Positions 19,463-28,071 of a stretch of 64,000 bases of DNA are shown piece by piece. Position 1 is the first letter of the stretch, and each line of letters starts with the position of its first letter. A model generated the notes under the pieces. That model was not told the DNA's origin. It worked only from the letters and a program-made list of their open reading frames with translations, and ran no database searches. A program made the translations under genes and the position numbers. This DNA comes from Pleurocapsa sp. PCC 7319 (lineage in GTDB: Bacteria; Cyanobacteriota; Cyanobacteriia; Cyanobacteriales; Xenococcaceae): contig NZ_KB235919.1 of assembly GCF_000332195.1 (NCBI RefSeq), positions 273,038 to 337,037 on the forward strand, read 5' to 3'.

Positions 19463-20458
19463 TTATGCTAATTTTGGAAAGCTTAACTCCTTGACGCAAA
19501 ATCCTACTTTTGAGAGCGCCTTTTGACAGCGTTCAGGACTAGGATCTCCAGCAACAATTCTTCTATTGAGGCGGCTGGCGATCGCCAGCATCTCTTGATC
19601 GGGTAGCCAGGGCAAAATTATAGTGTCTCCTTCTGCTGACAACAGAGATATTATTTGTTCGATTAGCCCATTACGAAGAGAGGATTCTGGAAGCAAAATT
19701 AAATTGTGCGCTTTCTCAATCAACCAATCGTGGTCCCAGTCATTGGAAGTAACTGCTAGAGCCAAAGTTGCTTTTTGCGATCGATGGTAAAATTCCGGTA
19801 AAGCAGTGTCTCCACAAAATAAGACGTTGTTCTCATTGAAAAGATACCAACAGCCCGATTTAATCTCGATTTGAGTTGGTGTCATGATTGCTTCAGATCT
19901 CGAAGATATATCCAGCTGCTCAATCGCAGTTGTTGATATTTCTGCTGCCTTGGGAATGATTTGCAGGACTTTTTGCGAAACTGGGAGAATTGACTGCGGT
20001 TTTTTGACTAGATCAGAATTTTTGGTGGCTGTCAGCGCCTGACTAATTTCTCTGTGAGTGATTTTTTTACCTTGTTGAGCTTTGGCTAAAAATTCGTGAC
20101 GGATTGACTTGGGAGTTGAGGGTGCTGCTAACTTATAAAGGGCAGAGGTAGCAATATCCAGTTGATAAAAATTGGTAGTTTCACTAAAAGCTTCATAGAC
20201 ATTGATAAAGTTATAAGCAGTACGCCGACTCCAACCAAATTCTGCTGACAACCAACCTTCAAATTGACCATGTTCCAGTTGCGCACGAACTTGAGTCAAT
20301 TTCTGTCCAACTTCCCAGACATCTTGAGCTGTGCGGCGCAAACGCTCCTTAATCTCCCCTGTGTATTGTAAAATAACGGCTCTTTGTTGGCGAGATAAAA
20401 TTTGATAGTTAAAACCAGCAACTGAATGTGTGCTTTTTTGATTAGATATCAACACCAT
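19463..20458 (-). CDS. DUF3102-like protein with methyltransferase-like C-terminal half
   Basis: A 331-residue protein. Residues about 20-100 match the DUF3102 pattern (VWEVGQKLTQVRAQLEHGQF, W-S-R-R-T-A-Y-N-F-I-NV), a domain common on plasmids, integrative elements and phages. The C-terminal half begins GCWYLFNENNVLFCGDTALPEF, which recalls the FCGD start of ParB-linked DNA methylases, but the expected DPPY/NPPY catalytic motif is missing: the equivalent place reads VTSNDWDHDW. If related to a methylase it is catalytically degenerate. It may be a regulatory or accessory protein of a mobile region, as a recombinase gene lies 3 kb away. Confidence 0.7.
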   Translation of the reverse strand: MVLISNQKSTHSVAGFNYQILSRQQRAVILQYTGEIKERLRRTAQDVWEVGQKLTQVRAQLEHGQFEGWLSAEFGWSRRTAYNFINVYEAFSETTNFYQLDIATSALYKLAAPSTPKSIRHEFLAKAQQGKKITHREISQALTATKNSDLVKKPQSILPVSQKVLQIIPKAAEISTTAIEQLDISSRSEAIMTPTQIEIKSGCWYLFNENNVLFCGDTALPEFYHRSQKATLALAVTSNDWDHDWLIEKAHNLILLPESSLRNGLIEQIISLLSAEGDTIILPWLPDQEMLAIASRLNRRIVAGDPSPERCQKALSKVGFCVKELSFPKLA

Positions 20459-20811
20459 GTGATCAGATTATTTTTGTTCGTGTGAGTGAAAAACTGGGAT
20501 TTAATGTGTAAGTCTGATTAACTTATCTATTTTAATATTTGTCTATTACGTTTTACTCTGTCAATAGCCATACTTCATCAGTAGTACTACTTAATTTATC
20601 AAGGGATAATTAATTAATTTAGTTTAATACTTCTTCATTAATGAAAAAAGAACTAAAAAGCTTCCCTTAATTCAATAACTCGATTTAGTATGAGTATGCT
20701 GGACAAAGGCTTGAGATAACTTCTATATTTTATGCCTCTTGAAGGATAAAATGGTTTTTTCTCAAATTTCTTAAGCTTAACAGTTAAAACAAATATTTAA
20801 AATAAGACTAA
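20459..20811. other. Divergent intergenic region
   Basis: No gene seen. AT-rich, with a 12-base perfect palindrome AGTAGTACTACT at 20580-20591 and an AATTAATTAATT run near 20605. It presumably carries promoters for the DUF3102 and phosphoesterase genes. Confidence 0.6.
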
Positions 20812-22392
20812 ATGAAATTTGTCTCAGATCCTGATATATCCGTCAAAATTGAATTAATGAAACGTCGGATACGTTGGCAAGAACCCGCAATTAAAGCCAG
20901 AAAAATTGCTCAAACTAAATTAGTAATTAATGACAACAATAGCGATAATCCGGAATTTTCTTTTTTAATTATTGGTGATAGTGGCTGTGGCTCGCACCTT
21001 AAACATCATCCTCAACGAAAAATAGCCGAGATGATGTTGCAGCATCAATCAGACTCCAGTTTTATTCTTCATACTGGAGATGTTGTTTATCAGGTAGGTT
21101 CGAGTGAATACTATCAGCAAAATTTTATCGATCCTTATCGTGAGTTTTTAGTTGGTAGTGAGCATCCCCAGCAGCTTGAATACGATCAGTTAACTTTCAA
21201 ATTACCTTTTTTTCTGGTTCCTGGCAATCATGATTATTACGATTTGCCTCTAATTTATGGTATTTTGGCCCAAGCAACTTGGCTACCCCGTCGTTTTTTG
21301 AGGGGTCGAATCGATTTAGATGTGGGTTGGCATGGTTCTCATAAAGGAGAAACCTATGCTAGAGCTTTTTTAGATTACTTAATTGATCTTAAAGTAAAAG
21401 CTAATTTAGAACAGTATTTAGATACACACTATACTGCGACTTATAATGGCGATCGCTGCTTAGACTATCAGCCAGGTAAATTTACCCGTTTACCCAATCG
21501 TTACTATACTTTTCGCTATGGTGGCATTGATTTCTTTGCCTTGGATTCCAATACTTTTAATCAACCCTTAGCCATACCTGATACAGCAGAGGGAGAAACT
21601 CAAAAAGCCAAATTATTAGAGCGTCAAAGTGAATTAGAAAATCGAGAACAGCAGATTCAGGAAGCGATAGACAAACTAAATCGTGAAAAACCCGAAGAGG
21701 CCGACCAAATAGACGATTATTATGCCAAATTAGAGCATATTGCCGAAAGTCAACAAGATATTAATAAACAGTTGAATCAACAGTCAGAAACAACTGATTG
21801 GGAACAATTAGAATGGCTTAAAGACAGTTTAGTAGCTTCCTGGCAAGATCCAGCAGCCCGGGGCAGAATTATTTTTTTACACCATCCCCCTTACGTAACC
21901 GAAACTACGAAATGGAATCAAGGGCAGACTTTGGCAATCCGCGATCGCTTGCGTCAAGTATTTAATGATGCAGTTAAAGAAATAGGTAAATTACCTGAAG
22001 GACGTTCGGTAGTGGATCTAGTTTTATCAGGTCATGCTCACTGTCTGGAGCATCTTTACACCAAAGATACTGGAGCTGCCGATTCTTATACCAACTGGAT
22101 TATTTGTGGTGGTAGCGGTCACAGTTTGCGTCGTCAGCGAAGAGAAGGCACAGTATTATTTCAAAATGCTGATTTAAATTCTCAACCCATTGGTCAATCA
22201 CACTTGTATGTTGGACGTTATGGTAAGGGGAAAGAGCGAAAACGTCCCTATTCTTATTTAAGTATTAAAGTTCAGGCTGGCGATCGACCTCAATATATCG
22301 TCAATCCCTATATCGCTGAATGGTATAAACGTCAATGGAATGAATACGCCCTCGATCCTTTTACAATCGGAGGTATGCCAGAAAAAAGTTAG
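20812..22392 (+). CDS. Calcineurin-like metallophosphoesterase with coiled-coil insertion
   Basis: A 526-residue protein with the metallophosphatase signature blocks: IIGDSGCG, HTGDVVYQVG, VPGNHDYYD, FLHHPPYVTE and SGHAHCLEH, giving the two-metal site. Between GNHD and the FLHHPP block there is a charged, glutamine-rich coiled-coil insertion (about residues 260-325, KLLERQSELENREQQIQEAI), which is unusual and could mediate dimerisation. No signal peptide, so probably cytoplasmic. The substrate (phosphoprotein, nucleotide or other phosphoester) cannot be told. It converges with the next minus-strand gene, 2 bp apart. Confidence 0.87.
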   Translation: MKFVSDPDISVKIELMKRRIRWQEPAIKARKIAQTKLVINDNNSDNPEFSFLIIGDSGCGSHLKHHPQRKIAEMMLQHQSDSSFILHTGDVVYQVGSSEYYQQNFIDPYREFLVGSEHPQQLEYDQLTFKLPFFLVPGNHDYYDLPLIYGILAQATWLPRRFLRGRIDLDVGWHGSHKGETYARAFLDYLIDLKVKANLEQYLDTHYTATYNGDRCLDYQPGKFTRLPNRYYTFRYGGIDFFALDSNTFNQPLAIPDTAEGETQKAKLLERQSELENREQQIQEAIDKLNREKPEEADQIDDYYAKLEHIAESQQDINKQLNQQSETTDWEQLEWLKDSLVASWQDPAARGRIIFLHHPPYVTETTKWNQGQTLAIRDRLRQVFNDAVKEIGKLPEGRSVVDLVLSGHAHCLEHLYTKDTGAADSYTNWIICGGSGHSLRRQRREGTVLFQNADLNSQPIGQSHLYVGRYGKGKERKRPYSYLSIKVQAGDRPQYIVNPYIAEWYKRQWNEYALDPFTIGGMPEKS

Positions 22393-22394
22393 TG

Positions 22395-23249
22395 TCAAGA
22401 ATTAACAGCATACTCTTCCTCTAATAGCTCTAGTAGCTTTTCTTCTAAGGTAGTTAGATAAGGTCGGTTTAATTTAGCTAGTCCATTGAGAATCCAGAAG
22501 GCAGCTTGGTCTAGAGAACCTGTTTCATATAACTTAGTCATCCGTACACCTATGTTTTCCAGTGCTTGATATTGTTGAGCGTCAAAGCCTAAAGATTCCA
22601 AATTCTCAATTGGTACTTCAAACTCATCTGACCAGGTATTAACCGTACAACTAGAGAGATATACTTGGTCGACAATACACCAACACCCTCCTTTGCCTTT
22701 GAGTTGTGAATTATCTCGAACCACGAGGCGACAAATTTCACCTGAAGTAAAAGGGTTGACTAAATTTTGCTCCGCGGCTTGATGAAGACGCACAGCTTGG
22801 GCAACAATGGAGCTTGTAGGAACTTGATTGTGGGCTAAATCAACTGCTTCTTGCCAAACTTGAACTTGTACATCATCCTTTAGCTTGGCTTTGATGATGG
22901 GACGTAATTGTCGTTGACGAGTTGGCAGGGGTACTTGCCGACCATTGGTCGGCAGATTATCAAGTAAGTTCTGATAAACTTGGGCTGCTGTCATTTTGAG
23001 ATAGGCATAATCTCGACTATAGCCAAATACATCTTGACAAAACTCTTCAAAGCTGAGGTGAGTGCTTCTATAGAGCCGTAGTTCCTTCAGTTGAGTTAAT
23101 GCCATCCCGGCAGTATAAAAGGCACTTCTAACTTGATTTTCTAGTTGAGAACGTAAATCTAATTCTGGTGAACTCAAAGGAGTGAAAACGGGAATTGTCC
23201 CCACATAATAGTTGGTGGAGGTAGATTGGCGTTGTCTCGATTTACTCAC
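22395..23249 (-). CDS. DUF3102-like/plasmid-type hypothetical protein
   Basis: The open frame extends to an ATG at 23411, but that would overlap the recombinase gene head to head by 57 bp; a GTG at 23249 gives a 284-residue product and no overlap, so I list that and leave the start open. Residues of the core (ALTQLKELRLYRSTHLSFEE, then FGYSRDYAYLKMTAAQVYQN) follow the same helical pattern as the DUF3102-like protein at 19463-20458. The rest is helical and charged, with a Leu/Glu-rich tail. Such proteins are typical cargo or regulators of cyanobacterial plasmids and integrated elements. No catalytic motif. Confidence 0.65.
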   Translation of the reverse strand: MSKSRQRQSTSTNYYVGTIPVFTPLSSPELDLRSQLENQVRSAFYTAGMALTQLKELRLYRSTHLSFEEFCQDVFGYSRDYAYLKMTAAQVYQNLLDNLPTNGRQVPLPTRQRQLRPIIKAKLKDDVQVQVWQEAVDLAHNQVPTSSIVAQAVRLHQAAEQNLVNPFTSGEICRLVVRDNSQLKGKGGCWCIVDQVYLSSCTVNTWSDEFEVPIENLESLGFDAQQYQALENIGVRMTKLYETGSLDQAAFWILNGLAKLNRPYLTTLEEKLLELLEEEYAVNS

Positions 23250-23354
23250 GATTGTCTTACCAAAGAAAAACCTATTTGAGCTAATTGTACCGTTTTTGCT
23301 GCCGGAAACTAGTCTTCTCGGCAGTAAAATATTCTTAGTATCCCATATTGTTTT

Positions 23355-24404
23355 ATGCCGATTATCAAACGGAATTACCATTATCCCGGAAGTAGCCATA
23401 AACCTCCTCAATTATCTCGGTCTAACAGTAAAACTAAATTTAAAGCCCTGACTTTACCGACCACAGAGGCGATGAAGCAATGTTTTCGGCGATATCTGGA
23501 ATTAGAAGTAGCAAATGGTAATGCTTGCCCTGATACCGTAGTGACTTATCAACGTCGAATTGATCGCTATCTAATCTGGTGTAGCGATCGCAATTTATCT
23601 CCAGCCTTAGTCAGTCGAGAGGAAATTTTAATCTACCGACGATATTTGATAGAAGTACGTCAGCTAAAGTCTTCTACTATTGCTCTGGCATTAGTAGTAA
23701 TGCGCTCTTTTTATCATGCTTGTCTTCAACAAAATCTGATCAAAGAAAATCCTGTAGTCGGCGTTAATCCTCCCAGAGCCAAGGTTGATGTGGTCGAGCA
23801 AATAACCTTTCTTACTTTGGAGCAATTACAACATTTACTATCTTTGATTAGTAACGATAACTCAGTTAAATCATTGCGCGATCGCTTTTTGCTCAGTCTC
23901 ATGGCATTAGAAGGATTGAGGACTGTAGAACTCAATCGAGCCAATCTTGGCAATATTAGAGGAAGTAAAAGTTCTACTTGCTCTCTTTCTGTTGAAGGAA
24001 AAGGAAAAATTAGAACTGTTCCCTTGCGCTCCGATCTGGCAGAGTTAATGTGGCGTTATTTAGAGGCCAGATTAGTAGCAGGAGAACAACAAACACCAAA
24101 TTCTAGTTTATTTATTTCTCTCTCAAATCGTTTTTATGGTCGTAGATTATCCCGTCGAGGTATCCGCTACATAGTTGATGGTTATCTAGAACTTGCTCGA
24201 TTAAAAGAAATCGACTCGGAGTCATCTCGGTCTTGTCATAGTCTGCGTCATACCGCAGGAACCTTAGGATTAGCTGGTGGCGCAAGTCTCAGACAAGTTC
24301 AAGAGCTTTTGGGACATAGCGATCCTAAAACTACAGCAATTTACGCTCATGTTCTAGAACGACATGAGAATAATCCCGCACTTTGTATCGATGTAAAAAT
24401 TTGA
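23355..24404 (+). CDS. Tyrosine recombinase/integrase
   Basis: A 349-residue phage-integrase-family protein. The N-terminal SAM-like DNA-binding domain spans about residues 35-130; the catalytic domain has Arg in GLRTVEL, Lys in GKGKIRTVPL, HSLRHT, LGHSD and the nucleophile in TAIYAH. All catalytic residues are present, so it may be active. XerC/D-like length. The first 35 residues are basic and Ser-rich. It faces a DUF3102-like gene and lies within 5 kb of another, suggesting an old integrative element. I saw no att-site repeats around it. Confidence 0.92.
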   Translation: MPIIKRNYHYPGSSHKPPQLSRSNSKTKFKALTLPTTEAMKQCFRRYLELEVANGNACPDTVVTYQRRIDRYLIWCSDRNLSPALVSREEILIYRRYLIEVRQLKSSTIALALVVMRSFYHACLQQNLIKENPVVGVNPPRAKVDVVEQITFLTLEQLQHLLSLISNDNSVKSLRDRFLLSLMALEGLRTVELNRANLGNIRGSKSSTCSLSVEGKGKIRTVPLRSDLAELMWRYLEARLVAGEQQTPNSSLFISLSNRFYGRRLSRRGIRYIVDGYLELARLKEIDSESSRSCHSLRHTAGTLGLAGGASLRQVQELLGHSDPKTTAIYAHVLERHENNPALCIDVKI

Positions 24405-24630
24405 ACCTGACCAAGTAATAACTGATGTCGTATATTGCAAAGTTTTGTAACAACTTGCGTGATCGCTAGGATTGTAATCGGAATAACTAGTAGAAGAGAA
24501 CTTTACTTTTTGCCAGCTAAAGAAAAATTGATACTATCGTTCAATTTTTCTCGCAACAGCAGAAGTACTGTAGCAGTATTGATGTTTTACATCTTAGCGA
24601 TCGCATTTTGTTGTTCAAATAAGGAATTTT

Positions 24631-25179
24631 ATGCTAAGTAACCAATCAAATAAAACAGATGTCAATCAACATATAACTAATTACCAAGAATATTCTAGTT
24701 TCAGTTTTTCTGACCACAAGCAAAGAGTAGAAACTAGTAATAGAGCTGATTATAACCTTAATCTTGAACTAATTATCTACACTTTAGATCTTTTATTCTT
24801 TGAGATGTGCGATCAGTCTCTTGGTACAGCAGAAGTATTGATACTCAAAGGTGTATGGCAAAATAAAACTTATAGTCAAATTGCCATAGAAAACAATTAT
24901 AGTGCTGATTATTTTACTAATGTGGCAGCTCCAAAGTTATTTAAAAAGCTTTCTAAATTAATTAAATGTCGTATTACCAAAAAAAACTGTCGCTCTTTAA
25001 TTACTAAATATATCCTTGAATATATATCTACTAATCAGGAAAGCTCTTTAGCTCCAGGAACACAAATTAAAAAAAGTTCGAAGATGATGTCTAAGTATTA
25101 TTCTAACTTCAAGCAAAAGAATAATCTTTTAAACTCTTCCTTTTTGAAGGATGCTATTTTCTTAGCGCAGGTTATTTAG
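24631..25179 (+). CDS. Stand-alone HTH-domain protein (vMAP-N/NB-ARC-associated HTH type)
   Basis: A 182-residue protein. Residues about 50-125 hold a helix-turn-helix like those at the N-terminus of cyanobacterial NB-ARC/WD40 and vWA-MoxR-associated proteins (LGTAEVLILKGVWQNKTYSQ, then YSADYFTNVAAPKLFKKLSK). Here the protein stops soon after the HTH: no ATPase or repeat domain follows, and the tail is basic and Ser/Lys-rich. It is either a genuine short regulator or the decayed front of a larger gene. AAGGA lies 6 bases before the ATG. The next gene encodes a sigma-like factor on the same strand. Confidence 0.65.
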   Translation: MLSNQSNKTDVNQHITNYQEYSSFSFSDHKQRVETSNRADYNLNLELIIYTLDLLFFEMCDQSLGTAEVLILKGVWQNKTYSQIAIENNYSADYFTNVAAPKLFKKLSKLIKCRITKKNCRSLITKYILEYISTNQESSLAPGTQIKKSSKMMSKYYSNFKQKNNLLNSSFLKDAIFLAQVI

Positions 25180-25307
25180 AAAGTAGGTAAAAATAAGCAA
25201 TTTGCCTAATAGTTTAAATCAATTTAAATTTAAGTTGTTAATTTAAATTTAGCTATAAGATCTATAGGATTGTAGATAAACTGAAAGTCCCTAAGGAAGT
25301 ATCAACG

Positions 25308-25991
25308 GTGAATGAGTTTTCAGGTGATGATTTAAATAATAAAGATTATGAAGAATACCTTAGAAAATTGGCAGTTGAAGCTCAAAGATATCCATCTCGT
25401 AGTAGTCAAAGACAGCTAGCTATTAGTCGCTTGGTGAATGAAATTTGCCACTCACCTAAATTAGGTCATCCTCAACAAGGTTCTTGGGCATTCAATTTTT
25501 ACGAAGATATTTATCATGAGGCATTACAAAAAACTCTACTAGAAGTTTGTCATCGTATCGAGCTTTATAATCCTCAAAATCCCGTAATGGCTTGGGTCAA
25601 TTTTCGCTTGCAAAAACAGTTTATTAATGTAGTTAATGATTATCGTAAAAAAGGGATCACTAATATTCCCAAGGCTCAGCAAAAGGAGATGATTTGTCTT
25701 CCGAATTTAGATAATTTAGATAATTATTTGTCGGTTTCAGACTTGTCTAATGATGAAGAATTATTGCGACAATTTATTGAAAATGATCCAGAAAGATTAA
25801 TGGGAGCTGAATTTGTCAAAAATCGACCATTTGTGACTTTTCAAGTATTAGCTAAAGCCAGGTTGATTGATAATCGTAGTTGGGCCGAAATTGCTAGTGA
25901 ATTTGATATTGCATCAACAACACTTTGTAGTTTTTTTAGTCGTCGCTTAAAAAAATTGATGCCCTATTTCAAAAAGTATTTACAAGCATAA
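25308..25991 (+). CDS. Sigma-70-like (ECF-type) transcription factor
   Basis: A 227-residue protein with a GTG start at 25308, set by AAGGAAG 7 bases upstream. A region-2-like helical segment (YEDIYHEALQKTLLEVCHRI, then PVMAWVNFRLQKQFINVVNDY) and a C-terminal HTH (RSWAEIASEFDIASTTLCSF followed by FSRRLKKLMPYF) give the layout of small cyanobacterial sigma-like factors. These are often encoded next to a DUF1822 protein, as here, which supports the call. The -35 recognition helix is divergent from classic ECF factors. Confidence 0.75.
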   Translation: MNEFSGDDLNNKDYEEYLRKLAVEAQRYPSRSSQRQLAISRLVNEICHSPKLGHPQQGSWAFNFYEDIYHEALQKTLLEVCHRIELYNPQNPVMAWVNFRLQKQFINVVNDYRKKGITNIPKAQQKEMICLPNLDNLDNYLSVSDLSNDEELLRQFIENDPERLMGAEFVKNRPFVTFQVLAKARLIDNRSWAEIASEFDIASTTLCSFFSRRLKKLMPYFKKYLQA

Positions 25992-26062
25992 TTATATGTT
26001 TGTACCCTTGAGCGAACAATTATGAATAAGTATTATCTTTAATTTTCCAACAATAATCAAAC

Positions 26063-27022
26063 ATGAAAGAGCTAACTTCAACTTGTACCTTCACCGTTTC
26101 TCTAGGTTATGCCGAACACAATCTAGCGCAGAAATATAGTCAGCTGCAAAATAGTGTCTCCAAAGCGAAGCAGGTGTATTTAAATATCTTAGCTATATGT
26201 GCAGTCAACTTTTATCTTCATTGCTTATCTATTGAAACTAGTTTGCTGGAAAGTGATAGTTTTAATCCTCTATTAGTTAAATTTATGGACGTAGCGGATA
26301 TATCGTTACCACAATTAGGTCAGGTAGAATGTCGCCCAGTATTACCAGATGCAGAAAATTTAGATATTCCTCCAGATGTCCACTCAGATAGAATTGGCTA
26401 TATTGCTGTCAGACTAGAACATTCTCTCAAACAAGCTGTAATTTTAGGATTCACTACTGCTGCATCTGCACACATCCCGCTAGCTAAGCTACGCTCCTTA
26501 GAAGAATTTCCTTCCTATTTAGCTCAGCTTAAACAGAGTTCATCTAGTTCGCAGTCGTCTTTAGTTTCTAATCAGCCACCTATTCAACTTCATAACTGGT
26601 TTGAGGGAGTCGTGGAAACCGGTTGGCAAATGATCGAAACCTTAATACAAGTTAAGTCCGCTCAACCAATAGTAGTGAGGGATATAGAGCAACTAGAAAA
26701 AAAGGTTAAACGGGCTAAAGCGATCAATCTAGGAATAGAATTAGACGATTATTCAGTGGTGTTGGCGTTAGTGCTAACTACTCAACCAGATGAAATGATT
26801 AATATTTTGGTGCAAGTGTATCCTCGCGCTGGAATACAGTATCTACCCAGTAATCTTCAATTAAAGATGCTTGACCCCTCAGGGAAAATACTTCAAGAAA
26901 CTGTTTCTGGTAGTCTTCATAACTATGCTCAACTACGTAGATTTAGCGGTCATCAGGGCGATCGCTTTAGTATCGAAATCACTCTTAATCGGGTAACAGT
27001 TAAAGAAAATTTTGTCTTGTAG
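26063..27022 (+). CDS. DUF1822-family protein
   Basis: A 319-residue protein of the cyanobacterial DUF1822 family: N-terminal KAKQVYLNILAICAVNFYL, acidic middle with Gly/Tyr IGYIAVRLEHSLKQAVILGF, and C-terminal VLVQVYPRAGIQYLPSNLQL. In many cyanobacteria this family follows a small sigma-like gene and precedes a CHASE2 or CHAT-type gene. Here the sigma partner is present 71 bp upstream but no CHAT/CHASE2 gene follows, so the usual set is incomplete. Function unknown. Confidence 0.8.
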   Translation: MKELTSTCTFTVSLGYAEHNLAQKYSQLQNSVSKAKQVYLNILAICAVNFYLHCLSIETSLLESDSFNPLLVKFMDVADISLPQLGQVECRPVLPDAENLDIPPDVHSDRIGYIAVRLEHSLKQAVILGFTTAASAHIPLAKLRSLEEFPSYLAQLKQSSSSSQSSLVSNQPPIQLHNWFEGVVETGWQMIETLIQVKSAQPIVVRDIEQLEKKVKRAKAINLGIELDDYSVVLALVLTTQPDEMINILVQVYPRAGIQYLPSNLQLKMLDPSGKILQETVSGSLHNYAQLRRFSGHQGDRFSIEITLNRVTVKENFVL

Positions 27023-27132
27023 CTGCTGTTCTCATATTTGAGAAGGAGTTGGATTGTTCACAATATGGCTGTGGCAAGAGTACAGCTGGGGACTAAGCTG
27101 GTCAACATCAAATTTTTCGGTTGAGACTGATA

Positions 27133-27157
27133 GGGAGATGGGGAGATGGGGAGAGGG
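27133..27157. repeat. G-run tandem repeat (GGGAGATG), possible G-quadruplex
   Basis: Three 8-base units with four runs of three or four G separated by 3-4 bases on the plus strand. It lies in the 190-bp gap between the convergent DUF1822 and DUF1206 genes. Confidence 0.75.
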
Positions 27158-27214
27158 TTGTAAGGTCTGGTTCCTAATTAATAAATATGCAAGTTAAATG
27201 TGGATTAGCTTAGC

Positions 27215-27997
27215 TTAGTTGATTTTAATTCGACCATAACGCGCTTGTACCAATAGACTTACAGCATAGGCTATTAATCCCAAAGCCATCAAAGCTAATA
27301 AAACTTTTCCATAAGGTTGCTGGGTTAAGGTCAATAATGCGCCATCTAGTCCTTTGACTTTATTGGGATTAAATTGGTGAGCAGCTTGCAAAACAAAAAA
27401 GCCAATCATGATAAAAACAACTCCTCTGGCAGCAATACCAAAACGACAAATATTAATCAACCAGTCTTTATATTGCCAACTCAGCTCACTCAAATCGAGT
27501 TTCTTACGAAATTTAATCTTGTAAGCCTCATAAAGTCTCCAAAAACCAATTCCAATAACTACTGCACCAACTAGACCCACTAACCATCTTCCTAAAGGTT
27601 GCTCCATGACCATCGCAGTCCAGTCTTGCTTAGAGTTACCGCCACTACCACTATTGCTGGAACCGATAGCTAATAAAGCGGCATTAGCAGCTACCCCTGC
27701 ATAGCTGACCCCACTAAGAACATAACCTAAGCGAGTGATTATTCCTTTAGCATCTGTACCTTTGTTTTGGGGATCATTAATAGCTTGGACTAAACGCCAC
27801 ATAACGTATCCGACTAAACCAAAGGCGATCAAAGCTAATAATATTTTTCCAAAAGGTTGGGTGGCGATCTCTTCTAAAGCTCCCGTAGTATCAGTAGTTT
27901 CTCCACCAATACCAAATGCTGCCAGTAGTGCCAAAATGCCGATAGCACTATAGACAAAACCTTTAGCTGTATAGCCAAATCTGGCAAATGTTTCCAT
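27215..27997 (-). CDS. DUF1206 membrane protein
   Basis: A 260-residue membrane protein with six predicted helices in three two-helix repeats; each repeat starts with an RxGYxxxGxVY-like motif (FARFGYTAKGFVYSAIG, TRLGYVLSGVSYAGVA, CRFGIAARGVVFIMIG) and ends with a QPFGKILLALIAFGL-like motif. This triplication is the DUF1206 signature. No transport or catalytic residue is known for the family. Confidence 0.9.
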   Translation of the reverse strand: METFARFGYTAKGFVYSAIGILALLAAFGIGGETTDTTGALEEIATQPFGKILLALIAFGLVGYVMWRLVQAINDPQNKGTDAKGIITRLGYVLSGVSYAGVAANAALLAIGSSNSGSGGNSKQDWTAMVMEQPLGRWLVGLVGAVVIGIGFWRLYEAYKIKFRKKLDLSELSWQYKDWLINICRFGIAARGVVFIMIGFFVLQAAHQFNPNKVKGLDGALLTLTQQPYGKVLLALMALGLIAYAVSLLVQARYGRIKIN

Positions 27998-28071
27998 ACT
28001 GAATAAATCACAAATTCATTATTCAGCTTATTGAATAAGTGTCTTATTTTTATCTATCTAAGTATGTAAGA

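Noticed and set aside
19463-24404. Region as a prophage
   Set aside because: No capsid, tail, terminase or lysis genes; only a recombinase and DUF3102-like genes.
24435-24641. 68-residue plus-strand ORF before the HTH gene
   Set aside because: Overlaps the start of the HTH gene, has no family features and no convincing ribosome binding site.
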